In this document: in pieces, positions 19,841-28,721 of the stretch
Position numbering within the stretch: position 1 is the first letter of the stretch
How the letters are laid out: every line of letters starts with the position of its first letter
Source of the DNA: Terriglobia bacterium
Lineage (GTDB): Bacteria > Acidobacteriota > Terriglobia > Bryobacterales > Bryobacteraceae
Reading direction: 5' to 3'
DNA: 33,836 bases
Assembly: GCA_020073145.1 (NCBI GenBank)
Contig: JAIQFS010000055.1
Coordinates: 1 to 33,836, forward strand
The notes under the pieces: generated by a model
The model's input: the letters and a program-made list of their open reading frames with translations, nothing else
Told to the model about the DNA's origin: nothing
The model's database searches: none
Position numbers and translations under genes: made by a program

Positions 19841-21157
19841 ATGACCCTCACTCGCCGCGATTGCGGAAAAAGCCTGCTGGGTCTCGCGGCCTTGGCGTCT
19901 GGTCCCGCCGCATCCAGCGCGCCCGAAAGCCCCATTCCCCCGCAAGGCATCGCCCACCGCTTCCGTCATCTCTCCTATAGCGACCTTGGCGGACGCCCCG
20001 ACAGCGTGCAAGTCATGCGCAATCGCGGTCATCTCTATGTCGGCCACATGTTCAGCAACGGGGTCACCATTCTCGATTCGGCCGACCCGCGCAGCCTGAA
20101 GCCCGTCGGCTTCTTCACCGGCGGCGACTTTACCCGCACCCATCACCTGCAGGTTTCCGAGGACCTGCTCCTGCTCGCCAACGGCGCCAACATCGTGGCC
20201 ATGCAGTCCTACGACAACATCCGCGGCTACTTCGAAAATGCACTGGCCGACAGCATCACCAACCGCAAGAAGTTCCGGTCGGGCCTGAGCATTCACGATA
20301 TTTCCCGCCCCGCCCAGATGCGCGAAATCGCGTTTCTCGAAATGCCGGGCCTCGGCATCAATCGCCTGTGGTGGGCCGGTGGACGCTACGCTGCCGTGGC
20401 CGCCCACTTCGATGGGTTCACCGATCACTTTCTCTGCATGGTCGATCTCCACAACATCACCAAGCCCGAAATTGTCGGCCGCTGGTGGATGCCGGGAATG
20501 AATCGCGCCGCTGGCGAGCCCTCCACCTTGGCGCCCGGCCGCCGCGTCGCCCTGCATCACATGATCACCTCCGGCAATCGCGGCTACGGCGCTTGGCGCG
20601 ACGGCGGCTTCACCGTCCATGATCTCAGCGACCCGGCGAATCCGAAGCTGATTTCCCACATCAACTGGTGTCCGCCGTTCCCCGGCGGCACCCACACGCC
20701 CCTTCCCCTGCCGGGCCGCAATCTGGCTGTGGTGGCCGACGAGGCCAACGCCGAAAAGTGTGCGAAAGGGCTGTTTCATACCTTCATCGTGGACCTGCGC
20801 GCCGAGGAAAACCCGGTGCCGATTTCCACTCTGCCGACCCCCATGGAGCGGGACTTCTGCGGGTTTGGAACCTTCGGCCCGCATAACCTGCATGAAAACC
20901 GCCCCGGCACCTTCCGCAGCGAAGAGACCATCTTCGCCACCTACAACGTGGCCGGCGTCCGCGTCTTCGATATTAAGGATGCCTTCGCGCCCCAGCAGCT
21001 CGCCTACTGGGTTCCGCCGCCACCCCGCAAGCTGATCGATCCGCGCCCGAACGTCGCCCTCGCCGCCAAAACCGCCGACATCCTGGTCACCACCGATGGG
21101 CTGGTCTATGCCACCGATTGGAACGCCGGCTTGAACGTCCTGCAATACCAAGGCTGA
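19841..21157 (+). CDS. Exported LVIVD-repeat beta-propeller protein
   Basis: 438 residues from ATG 19841, with CGGAG about 6 bases upstream. The N-terminus LTRRDCGKSLLGLAALASG is Tat-like (RR followed by a hydrophobic core). Repeats of the form LYVGHMFSNGVTILDSADPRSL, LSIHDISRPAQM, MVDLHNITKP, FTVHDLSDPANPKL and VRVFDIKDAFAPQQL are LVIVD units, which build a propeller. The Tat export suggests a folded, possibly cofactor- or metal-bearing protein; His-rich spots such as RTHHLQVS and LHHMITSG may bind a metal. The enzymatic role is unknown. It is followed by about 90 bases and then the receptor promoter. Confidence 0.85.
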   Translation: MTLTRRDCGKSLLGLAALASGPAASSAPESPIPPQGIAHRFRHLSYSDLGGRPDSVQVMRNRGHLYVGHMFSNGVTILDSADPRSLKPVGFFTGGDFTRTHHLQVSEDLLLLANGANIVAMQSYDNIRGYFENALADSITNRKKFRSGLSIHDISRPAQMREIAFLEMPGLGINRLWWAGGRYAAVAAHFDGFTDHFLCMVDLHNITKPEIVGRWWMPGMNRAAGEPSTLAPGRRVALHHMITSGNRGYGAWRDGGFTVHDLSDPANPKLISHINWCPPFPGGTHTPLPLPGRNLAVVADEANAEKCAKGLFHTFIVDLRAEENPVPISTLPTPMERDFCGFGTFGPHNLHENRPGTFRSEETIFATYNVAGVRVFDIKDAFAPQQLAYWVPPPPRKLIDPRPNVALAAKTADILVTTDGLVYATDWNAGLNVLQYQG

Positions 21158-21247
21158 GGCCGGATCGCCTCGCTGGCAGTCGGCGCGAGACGGCCAGAAC
21201 CGGGCCCTGGCAGGACTGCCCGCCCACCTCACTCTCCCAGCCGTTGC

Positions 21248-21276
21248 TTGACCCTTGGATTCCCGCTAGATATAAT
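21248..21276 (+). promoter_or_regulatory. Strong sigma-70 promoter for the TonB-dependent receptor
   Basis: TTGACC (21248-21253) and a perfect TATAAT (21271-21276) are separated by 17 bases, the ideal spacing. Transcription would start near 21283 and give a leader of about 95 bases before the receptor ATG. Confidence 0.8.
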
Positions 21277-21321
21277 TTCCGGAGCTTAGTCGCGCACGCA
21301 GTACATGCGGTCTCAATGGGG

Positions 21322-21352
21322 TTTCACCTTGGTGAAGGCGCGCCGGTGCGCC
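21322..21352 (+). promoter_or_regulatory. Two hairpins in the receptor 5' leader
   Basis: Stem 1: TTCAC (21323-21327) and GTGAA (21332-21336) around a CTTG tetraloop, a stable loop in RNA. Stem 2: GGCGC (21337-21341) and GCGCC (21348-21352), 6-base loop, followed by TTTGTC. They lie between the predicted start of transcription and the Shine-Dalgarno (about 21365-21370). The structured leader could affect mRNA stability or translation. No riboswitch family is recognised. Confidence 0.45.
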
Positions 21353-21377
21353 TTTGTCAACGAGGAGAGGAACGCTT

Positions 21378-24300
21378 ATGAAAAGGATTTCGAACGCGTC
21401 GTGGGTTGGGATGTTGGTCGTTTTTGCGCTCGGTTCGTCTGTTTTCGCTCAGTCGGTTTCGCAGATCTCGGGAACGGTGAAGGACGCCAGTGGCCTGGGC
21501 GTGCCGGAAGCACAGGTTACCGTCACCCAGACCGACACCGGCGTCACCCGCTCGGCGATATCGGCGGCTAGTGGCGCTTACTCGTTGCCCAGCCTTCCCA
21601 TCGGCCCCTATCGCATGGAAGTCAAAAAGCAGGGCTTTGCCACCTTCGTGCAGAACGGGATCGTCTTACAGGTCGACACCGCTCCGACGATTGACGCGGT
21701 GCTCACCGTCGGCGCGGTTTCCCAAGCCGTGGAGGTTGAGGCGGCGGCCACGATGGTCGAGAGTCACAGCAGCGGCGTCGGCCAGGTTGTCAATCAGCAG
21801 CAGGTGGTCGAACTGCCGCTGAACGGGCGCCAGGTCACGCAGCTCATCACCCTCGCCGGTGGCTCCAGCACCGTCGCGTCGGGTTTTGGCCAAGCGCCCA
21901 CCACCGGCAATCTGATGTCGAGCAAGAATTACCCCAACGAGGCGCTGGTGAGCGTCGCTGGCGGGATGCTCAATGGAACCACCTACCTGATGGACGGCGG
22001 CACGCACAACGACGTGTTCAACAATCTGAACCTGCCCCTGCCGTTCCCGGACGCGGTGCAGGAATTCAAGGTAGAGACGAGCGCGCTGCCGGCTGAATAC
22101 GGACAGCACTCGGCGGGCGCGGTCAACGTGGTGACCAAGTCGGGCAGCAACCAGATTCACGGCGACGCCTTCGAGTTTGTGCGCAACGGCGCTTTCAACG
22201 CTCGCGATTTCTTCGCGCCGGTCAACGACAACCTCAAACGGAATCAGTTTGGCGGCACGATCGGCGGGCCGATCGAAAAGAATAAGCTGTTCTTCTTCGC
22301 GGGTTATCAGGGGACGTTGATCCGGTCAGCGCCGGCCGCGACGCCCGCCGTGGTCCCGACCGTGTCCATGCTGGCCGGCGACTTCCGGGCTTACGAATCG
22401 CAGTGCTTCGGCTCGCCTCAGACGTTGAAGGGACCGTTCGTCGGCAACGTGCTGCCTGGCGCGTCGATCAGTTCGCAGGCGATCGCCATGGCGAAGGCCT
22501 TTCCGGTTGGTCCGGAACCGTGTGGCAACACCACCTATACGATGATCGCCAACCAGAACGAGCACGTGGGTCTGGCGAAGATCGACTACCAGATCAGCGC
22601 CAAGCAGTCGTTTTTCGGCCGGTATTTTGCCACCCACAGCCTCGTGCCGTCCAGTTTCACGGGGACCGAATTGTCGGTGCAGAACGCGGGAACCGATGAC
22701 GAGGTGAATTCGCTGGTTCTCGGCCACACCTACATTCTGGGGCCCGGCGCTCTGAATTCCTTCCACGCCACGCTCGACCGCGTCGGCATTACGAAGTTTC
22801 AAGTGCCCATCATCACCCCCAGCAGCATCGGCGTACAGAACATCTACGAGCCCCTGCCCAACTACTCCAACATCAACATTACCGGTGATTTCTCGAGCGC
22901 CGGAGGATTCGCGACTCCGGGACTGGTCGCCACAACCACCTACCAGTTCAGCGATGACTTCAGCCTGATCAAGGGTTCGCACGAGATGAAATTTGGCGCC
23001 AACTACATCCGTCCCATGCAGGCCACCACGTTCTGTGTCTATTGCAACGGGCTGTTTACGTTCAACGGCAACAACACGGGCAATGCCATGGCGGACTTCA
23101 TCTCAGGCCGGCTGGATTCCTTCACGCAGATCAATATCTCCCATGACAACGAGAAGTGGAACTACATCGGCCTGTATGCGCAGGACAACTGGAAAGTGAA
23201 TTCCCGTCTGACCCTGAGTTACGGGCTGCGCTGGGAGCCCTATCTCAACGGCCGGCTGCTCAATGGCCAGGTATCGCATTTCGACATGGGGAATTTTCTG
23301 AATAACGTTCACTCCAGTGTGTATCCGAACGCCCCGGCCGGCACGCTCTATCCGGGCGATGCCGGCTTCGACACCGGAGGCCGGCCCAACCAGACCAGCT
23401 GGCTGAATTTTGCGCCGCGCCTCGGCGTAGCGTGGGATCCCAAGGGCGATGGAAAAACCCTCATTCGCGCGTCGTGGGGGATGTTGTACGACATGCCGCA
23501 CACGCTGTTCTACTACAACTACGCGACGGAACCGCTCTGGGGATCGTCCATTTCCCTAACGAGTCCTCAAGGCGGGTTTGCCAATCCGTGGCTCGGATAT
23601 CCGGGAGGAAACCCGTTCCCGAGCACTCAGAACAAGAACACTGCGTATCCGACCGCCGGCTATTACGAGACCGTTCCCTTGAACGTGAAGAACACCTACG
23701 TGGAGCAGTGGAGTCTCGCGTTGCAAAAGCAGTTGGGATCCAGTTGGCTGTTAAAGGCCAGCTACATCGGCAATAACACGGTTCATCTGTGGACCGACCG
23801 GGAACTGAACCCGGCCATCTACGCTCCGGGCGCAACCACCGCTACCACCCAGGCCCGTCGGTATTTCACCCAGCTCAATCCGGCGCAAGGACCGTTTTAC
23901 GGAACCGTGGAATCCCTGGATGACGGCGGGACAGCCAGCTACAATGCTCTCATCGTTTCCGGGGAACACCGGTTCGCGAAGAACTTCTCGATGCTCGCGA
24001 ACTACACGCTGGCGCACTGCATCTCCGACCTGCAGACCACCGAACTCTCGGGACCGATTTATACGGACCCGTCCAACCGGCGCAATGATCGAGGGGACTG
24101 CACGTCTGTGGACGTTCGTCACAACTTCAATCTCTCGGCGGTTGTGCGATCGCCGCATTACGCGTCGAAAGCGCTCCAATGGATCGCCGGAGACTGGCAA
24201 ATCGCGCCCATTGTCGGGGCTCACACGGGCAATTACTTCTCAGTCACGACCGGCGTGGACAATGCGCTGAGCGGGATTGCGGCGCAGCGTCCCAACCTGA

Positions 24301-24656
24301 CGGCGGCCAGTCCGTATTGCGCCAACCGGAGCTACACCTGCTGGCTGGACCGCAGCGCGTTCGGCTCGCCGTCACCCGGAACGCTCGGCAACCTCGGCAT
24401 CAACAACCTGGGCGGTCCGAACTACTTCGATCTGGACCTCTCTCTTTCGAGACGCTTTCGAATCACCGAAGGGAAATCCATCGAAATTCGCGCCGAGTCC
24501 TTCAACCTCGAGAACCGGGTGAATTTCCTGAACCCGGCGGCAGTGGGTCTGGTGGGCGGCGTTTCCGGCTCGGCCCTGAATAGCAGCAACTTCGGCAAGA
24601 TTCTAGCCGATACCAGCCCGCGCATCATGCAGTTCGCCGTCAAGTACGCGTTTTAG
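21378..24656 (+). CDS. TonB-dependent receptor, carboxypeptidase-regulatory-like / Oar-type
   Basis: 1092 residues from ATG 21378, with GGAGAGG 7 bases upstream. A signal peptide ends at SSVFAQ. A carboxypeptidase regulatory-like beta-sandwich follows (ISGTVKDASGLGVPEAQVTVT ... YSLPSLPIGPYRMEV). The plug domain has VVELPLNGRQVTQLITLAGG and SAGAVNVVTKSGSNQIHGDAFEFVRN. The large barrel contains FGGTIGGPIEKNKLFFFAGYQG and DNWKVNSRLTLSYGLRWEPY. It ends in an outer-membrane-type aromatic residue (AVKYAF). Paralogues of this Oar-like type are very abundant in Solibacter genomes. The role is outer-membrane uptake, probably of oligosaccharides or other large ligands; the ligand is unknown. Expression is driven by a strong promoter at 21248-21276. 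Confidence 0.95.
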   Translation: MKRISNASWVGMLVVFALGSSVFAQSVSQISGTVKDASGLGVPEAQVTVTQTDTGVTRSAISAASGAYSLPSLPIGPYRMEVKKQGFATFVQNGIVLQVDTAPTIDAVLTVGAVSQAVEVEAAATMVESHSSGVGQVVNQQQVVELPLNGRQVTQLITLAGGSSTVASGFGQAPTTGNLMSSKNYPNEALVSVAGGMLNGTTYLMDGGTHNDVFNNLNLPLPFPDAVQEFKVETSALPAEYGQHSAGAVNVVTKSGSNQIHGDAFEFVRNGAFNARDFFAPVNDNLKRNQFGGTIGGPIEKNKLFFFAGYQGTLIRSAPAATPAVVPTVSMLAGDFRAYESQCFGSPQTLKGPFVGNVLPGASISSQAIAMAKAFPVGPEPCGNTTYTMIANQNEHVGLAKIDYQISAKQSFFGRYFATHSLVPSSFTGTELSVQNAGTDDEVNSLVLGHTYILGPGALNSFHATLDRVGITKFQVPIITPSSIGVQNIYEPLPNYSNINITGDFSSAGGFATPGLVATTTYQFSDDFSLIKGSHEMKFGANYIRPMQATTFCVYCNGLFTFNGNNTGNAMADFISGRLDSFTQINISHDNEKWNYIGLYAQDNWKVNSRLTLSYGLRWEPYLNGRLLNGQVSHFDMGNFLNNVHSSVYPNAPAGTLYPGDAGFDTGGRPNQTSWLNFAPRLGVAWDPKGDGKTLIRASWGMLYDMPHTLFYYNYATEPLWGSSISLTSPQGGFANPWLGYPGGNPFPSTQNKNTAYPTAGYYETVPLNVKNTYVEQWSLALQKQLGSSWLLKASYIGNNTVHLWTDRELNPAIYAPGATTATTQARRYFTQLNPAQGPFYGTVESLDDGGTASYNALIVSGEHRFAKNFSMLANYTLAHCISDLQTTELSGPIYTDPSNRRNDRGDCTSVDVRHNFNLSAVVRSPHYASKALQWIAGDWQIAPIVGAHTGNYFSVTTGVDNALSGIAAQRPNLTAASPYCANRSYTCWLDRSAFGSPSPGTLGNLGINNLGGPNYFDLDLSLSRRFRITEGKSIEIRAESFNLENRVNFLNPAAVGLVGGVSGSALNSSNFGKILADTSPRIMQFAVKYAF

Positions 24657-24918
24657 TCGGCCGATATCGTCGGGGAGCCCGCTCCTACTCTTTCTTCGGT
24701 GCAACGGCGGCGCTCGCGGGCGAGCCCGAATCCGCCCTGCCGGAGAGCTCTATCCGGGGTCCGTCCGCGGCATCGCAGGCCGGGCTGAGGGAGCGCTCCA
24801 TGATCACGTTGAGAAACCAGAGAGGCCTTCGGAGAGGCAATGCCGCCACTAGGTTGACAGAATTGCTCAGTCGCACCTATGTTCAGCGCAGCGGCACAGA
24901 TCCCGGCTCACGCCGAGA

Positions 24919-26265
24919 TTACCCCAGCTCCGACAGTTCCTTGAACTGCCCATTGCTGTCGCCCAGCTTCTCCGCCGGCACACCCAGCTTGTTCAAGAGC
25001 GTCACGTGCAGGTTCGTCAGCGGCGTGTGCTCCGGATAGACCAGGTGACGGCCGCCCTTCAGCGTGCCCCCGCCTCCGCCTACCAGGAATGTCGGCAGCG
25101 GGCCGTGCGTGTGCCGGTCGCTGTTACTGATCCCCGATCCAAAAAGCAGAATCACGTGATCCAGCAGCGAGCCGTCGCCGTCCGGAGTGTTGCGCAGCTT
25201 CTCCACATACTCGGCAAACAGCCCGATGTGATACCGCTGGATCTTGCAGCATTTGTCCATCTTCTCCGGGTTGCCCTGGTGATGCGTCAGCGGATGGTGC
25301 GGCTCCGGCACCCCGATCTGCGGATACGGGCGCCCCGTCTGCTCACGGCCGTACATGAAGGTCGTCACCCGCGTCAAGTCGGACTGGTAGGCCAGCAACT
25401 GCAAGTCAAATAACAAACGGACCTGGTCCTCGAAGTTTGCCGGGATGCCGGCCGGCTGATGCACGTCGGGCAACTCTCGGGAACTTTGCTCTTCCGCTTT
25501 CTGAATGCGCCGCTCCACGTCGCGCAGGGACGCCAGATAGTCGTTCACTTTGCGGTTGTCGGCCGCCCCCAGCTGGCGCTGCAGTTGATTCACCCGGTCG
25601 TTGACGGAATCGAGAAGACTCTGGTCTTGCTTGAGGCGCGCGGCGCGCACACGCTGGTCGGTGCTGTCGCTCGACCCGAACATCCGCTGGAACAGCACCC
25701 GCGGATTGTTTTCCGCCATCAGCGGCAGCGTCGGCGTCAGCCACGACACGGTGCTGCTGTATGCGCAACTGTAGCCCAGATCGCACGACCCCAGCAGGCT
25801 GTTTTCGTCGGCCGTCATTTGCAGCGACGAAAGCTGCGTGTCGCGCTCGAACACCTTCGCCGCAATCTGGTCCATCGAGACGGCGTTTTCCACATTGCTG
25901 TCCGACTTCTTCACGTGCACGCCTGTCAGGTAGGAGCCGCACGCGCGCGAGTGGTCGCCGCCGCCGTCGCCATTTGCCTCGGCCGGGTCGCAGAATAGGC
26001 CCGTGATCACGATCACCTGGTCCTTGAACGGTTCCAGCCCCTTCAAGGTCGGCGAGAGCTCGAATGCGGAGCCCACGCCCTTCGGCAGCCATTGATCGTA
26101 GATCACGCCGTTCGGATGATAGAACACGCCCAGGCGGCGCACTGGTTTCGTTGCCGCGGCCTTCGCCAGCGCCGGAACCATGGCATCGAGCAGCGGCAGC
26201 GCCACCGCCGTCCCCACTCCCCGCAGCACGGTGCGGCGCGAGATGGCTTTCTTCGTCACGAACAT
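24919..26265 (-). CDS. DUF1552 protein with Tat signal
   Basis: 448 residues. The N-terminus ISRRTVLRGVGTAVALPLLDAMVPALAKA is a classic twin-arginine signal. The body has FYHPNGVIYDQWLP, the Gly/Asp-rich segment ANGDGGGDHSRACGSYLTG, YSCAYSSTVSW, FMYGREQTGRPYPQIGV and LFGSGISNSDRHTHGPLP, all typical of DUF1552, a relative of alkaline-phosphatase-fold DUF1501 proteins. The many His/Asp residues suggest metal binding. It is always found next to DUF1592-type cytochromes, as here: its ATG is 13 bases after the cytochrome stop, with a TTGAGGAG before it. The role is unknown; it is thought to serve periplasmic oxidation or degradation. Confidence 0.93.
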   Translation of the reverse strand: MFVTKKAISRRTVLRGVGTAVALPLLDAMVPALAKAAATKPVRRLGVFYHPNGVIYDQWLPKGVGSAFELSPTLKGLEPFKDQVIVITGLFCDPAEANGDGGGDHSRACGSYLTGVHVKKSDSNVENAVSMDQIAAKVFERDTQLSSLQMTADENSLLGSCDLGYSCAYSSTVSWLTPTLPLMAENNPRVLFQRMFGSSDSTDQRVRAARLKQDQSLLDSVNDRVNQLQRQLGAADNRKVNDYLASLRDVERRIQKAEEQSSRELPDVHQPAGIPANFEDQVRLLFDLQLLAYQSDLTRVTTFMYGREQTGRPYPQIGVPEPHHPLTHHQGNPEKMDKCCKIQRYHIGLFAEYVEKLRNTPDGDGSLLDHVILLFGSGISNSDRHTHGPLPTFLVGGGGGTLKGGRHLVYPEHTPLTNLHVTLLNKLGVPAEKLGDSNGQFKELSELG

Positions 26266-26278
26266 GGCCCTGTTCTCC

Positions 26279-28711
26279 TCAATTCCTGGCGCTCGTCACC
26301 GCCGGAGTTCCCGGCCCCGCGGTCCTCATCTGAAACGGCGCGCTCTTCACAATCCCCAGAATCAGCGACGACCACCGGTAGTCGCTGGCCGCCGCCGCCC
26401 GGTCGATCGCGCGGACCGTCGGCGCGTCGGAATACTCTAGTCCGCGGCCCAAGGCGTACGTCAGTAGTTTCTCGGTTACGGTCTTCACGAATTGCGTCTT
26501 CTGCGCCATCAGCGCCTGCCGCAACTCGCGCGGCCCGTCTACCTTCGTGCCATCCAGCAAGACCCCCGACGCGTCGATCGGGTGGCCGGAATCCGTCGTC
26601 CGCCACTGCCCGATGGCATCGAAATTTTCCAGGCTCAATCCCAGCGGGTCCATGCGTGCGTGGCAGCTCGCGCACGCCGGATTGGCGCGGTGCACTTCCA
26701 ACATTTGCCGCACCGACAAGGGCTTGCTCTCGTTGTTGCTCAACTCCAACGCCGGCACGTTGGGCGGCGGCGCCGGCGGCGGCGCCGCCAGGATGTTCTC
26801 CAGCACCCACTTGCCGCGGATGGTCGGCGACGTCCTCGTCGTGTACGAGGTCACCGCCAGCACGCTGGCCTTGCCCAGCAGCCCGAAACGGTTCGGGTCC
26901 GTGAGCTTCACCCGCCGGAAGTGGCTTCCATAGACATTCGAGATTCCGTAGTGGCGCGCCAACTGCTCATTGAGAAAGGTCTCGTCCGACGTCAGCAGAT
27001 CCGCGACGCCATGGTTCTCCTGCAGCTGCGCGTTCAGAAACAAATCGGTTTCCGTCACCAGGTCCGTCCGCAGATTGTCGTCGAACCACGGAAACTTCGT
27101 GCGGTCCGGATTGAGCAGCCACACGTTGCGGGTTTGCAGCCAGTCGTCGAAGAAGTTCGCAACCAGCGACCGGCGCGCGCGCTCGTCGCCGAATAGGCGC
27201 GAGACCTGTTCTTCCAGCACCGCCGGCTCATGCAACTTCCCGCGGATCGCCAGGTCCAGCAGCGTGTCGTCCGGCGTGCTGCTCCATAAAAAGAACGACA
27301 AACGCGACGCCAGCTCCGTATCGGGAATCCGGTAGGTGCTGCCCGGCGCGACGCCTGCAGGGTCGGTCTCGATGCGGAACAGAAAATCGGGGCTCACCAG
27401 CACCCGCTCCAGAGCGGCGCGAATGCCATCGTCGAACGTTCCCGTGGCGCGTCCCTGTTTGTAGAAGGCGAGCAGCGTCTCGACGTCGTCATGGGTCGCG
27501 GAGCGGCGATAGGCGCGCCGCGCCAGCTTCGAGAGGATCTGGTTCGCGCACGACGTCTCTGCCGCCGCATTCGCGGGGTGGCACCCATACAGGAGCTGCC
27601 GGCTGGGTGAGTCCAGCGGCGTCTTTCCGTTGTAGGGCCCGCCGATCAGTACCGAGGCAATGGCAATCGATGCGGTCGCCGTGTCCGAGGCGCGGCTGAA
27701 CGGCGTGATCCGATCGGTGCCGCCGCCCTCCGGCGCCGCGTCGTCGGTCTTGATCATGGTCGCCATGACCTCGCGCAAGCCCGCCTGTACGGGCACCCGA
27801 GCCTGCAGCGCTTCGTCGCCATCGAATTGAAAGGTCTTCGGGGGAGCCTTCTCTCCGCCGAGCGTGAATTGGGCAACCCGCTTCCCATCCACCCGGATTT
27901 CGAATTGAGTCGCCACGTTCAAGCCGCGAATGATGCTGTCCCAAGCCCGCTGGAGCTTAATCTGGATTACGTACTCGCCGTCCACCGGGAAATAGTGGCG
28001 CGCGGCCACGCCGCCTTTGCTGCCCAGCGGAAAATCCTCGCCCAGACGTTCCGTCTGCCGCAGATACGTCAGGTCGTTGGCGTTGTTCTTCATCGCCCCG
28101 TAACGCACGAATGTCGGAGGGATGGTGGGATCGCCCACGGCCAGGCGCGCAATCGCCGACGCCGCCGATACGTACCGATCGAGCAAAGCGGGTTGGATCG
28201 AGAGCGCCTCGGCGTTGTTCTCGAACCCGAACGCCTGTTCATCGGGCGGCAGCAGCGCCTGCGGATCCACTTCTACCGCCAGCAAATCCCGCACCGCGTT
28301 GGCGTATTCGGCTCGATTGAGACGATGCAGGCGGGCCGACCGCCCCGGGTTCATGTGAGGGGCCGCCGCGCGGTCCAGTTCCGACTCCAGCCAGCCCGCC
28401 ACGCGGTCGTACTCGGCGTTGTCCGGACGCCGCATTCCCGGCGGCGGCATCACCCGGCTGCGCAGCTTGTCGATCACCTTTTCCCAGATCTCCGCCGAAT
28501 TGGCGACGTGTTCCGCATCCGCGCGATCCAACGCCAGCCCTCCGGTTTTCAGCTTGTCGTTGTGGCACGAGATGCAGTATCGGGCCACCAGTTGCCGCGC
28601 CGGAGTCGTCGCGGATGCAGCCGTCTGCGCGCTGGCCGGAAACCCGGTAGCGCTCACACTGGCGATCGCCAGACCCACAACCCGAAGAAGCCAACGGTGA
28701 GCGCGTGTCAT
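26279..28711 (-). CDS. Planctomycete-type cytochrome c, DUF1587/1592/1588/1585 protein
   Basis: 810 residues from ATG 28711, chosen because a signal peptide (LLRVVGLAIASVSATGFPASAQ) starts there; a longer start is possible. The N-terminal haem site is CISCH (C46, C49, H50). Next comes LHRLNRAEYANAVRDLLAVEVDP (DUF1587), then a carbohydrate-binding-like beta part (FPVDGEYVIQIKL ... QFEIRVDGKRV). The DUF1592 part has LARRAYRRSAT and FDDGIRAALERVLVSPDFLFRIE. The DUF1588 part has TSPTIRGKWVLENIL. A second haem site CASCH (C680, C683, H684) is followed by MDPLGLSLENFDAIG. The DUF1585 tail ends ILGIVKSAPFQMR. Such proteins are periplasmic. They are assumed to pass electrons in polymer or sulfated-sugar degradation. 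It is the middle gene of the 30239-24919 operon, 10 bases after the ankyrin gene. Confidence 0.95.
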   Translation of the reverse strand: MTRAHRWLLRVVGLAIASVSATGFPASAQTAASATTPARQLVARYCISCHNDKLKTGGLALDRADAEHVANSAEIWEKVIDKLRSRVMPPPGMRRPDNAEYDRVAGWLESELDRAAAPHMNPGRSARLHRLNRAEYANAVRDLLAVEVDPQALLPPDEQAFGFENNAEALSIQPALLDRYVSAASAIARLAVGDPTIPPTFVRYGAMKNNANDLTYLRQTERLGEDFPLGSKGGVAARHYFPVDGEYVIQIKLQRAWDSIIRGLNVATQFEIRVDGKRVAQFTLGGEKAPPKTFQFDGDEALQARVPVQAGLREVMATMIKTDDAAPEGGGTDRITPFSRASDTATASIAIASVLIGGPYNGKTPLDSPSRQLLYGCHPANAAAETSCANQILSKLARRAYRRSATHDDVETLLAFYKQGRATGTFDDGIRAALERVLVSPDFLFRIETDPAGVAPGSTYRIPDTELASRLSFFLWSSTPDDTLLDLAIRGKLHEPAVLEEQVSRLFGDERARRSLVANFFDDWLQTRNVWLLNPDRTKFPWFDDNLRTDLVTETDLFLNAQLQENHGVADLLTSDETFLNEQLARHYGISNVYGSHFRRVKLTDPNRFGLLGKASVLAVTSYTTRTSPTIRGKWVLENILAAPPPAPPPNVPALELSNNESKPLSVRQMLEVHRANPACASCHARMDPLGLSLENFDAIGQWRTTDSGHPIDASGVLLDGTKVDGPRELRQALMAQKTQFVKTVTEKLLTYALGRGLEYSDAPTVRAIDRAAAASDYRWSSLILGIVKSAPFQMRTAGPGTPAVTSARN

Positions 28712-28721
28712 GGTTCCGTTC

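Noticed and set aside
19823-21232. 469-codon open frame on the minus strand
   Set aside because: Antisense to the LVIVD-repeat gene, which has a good ribosome site, signal and repeats.
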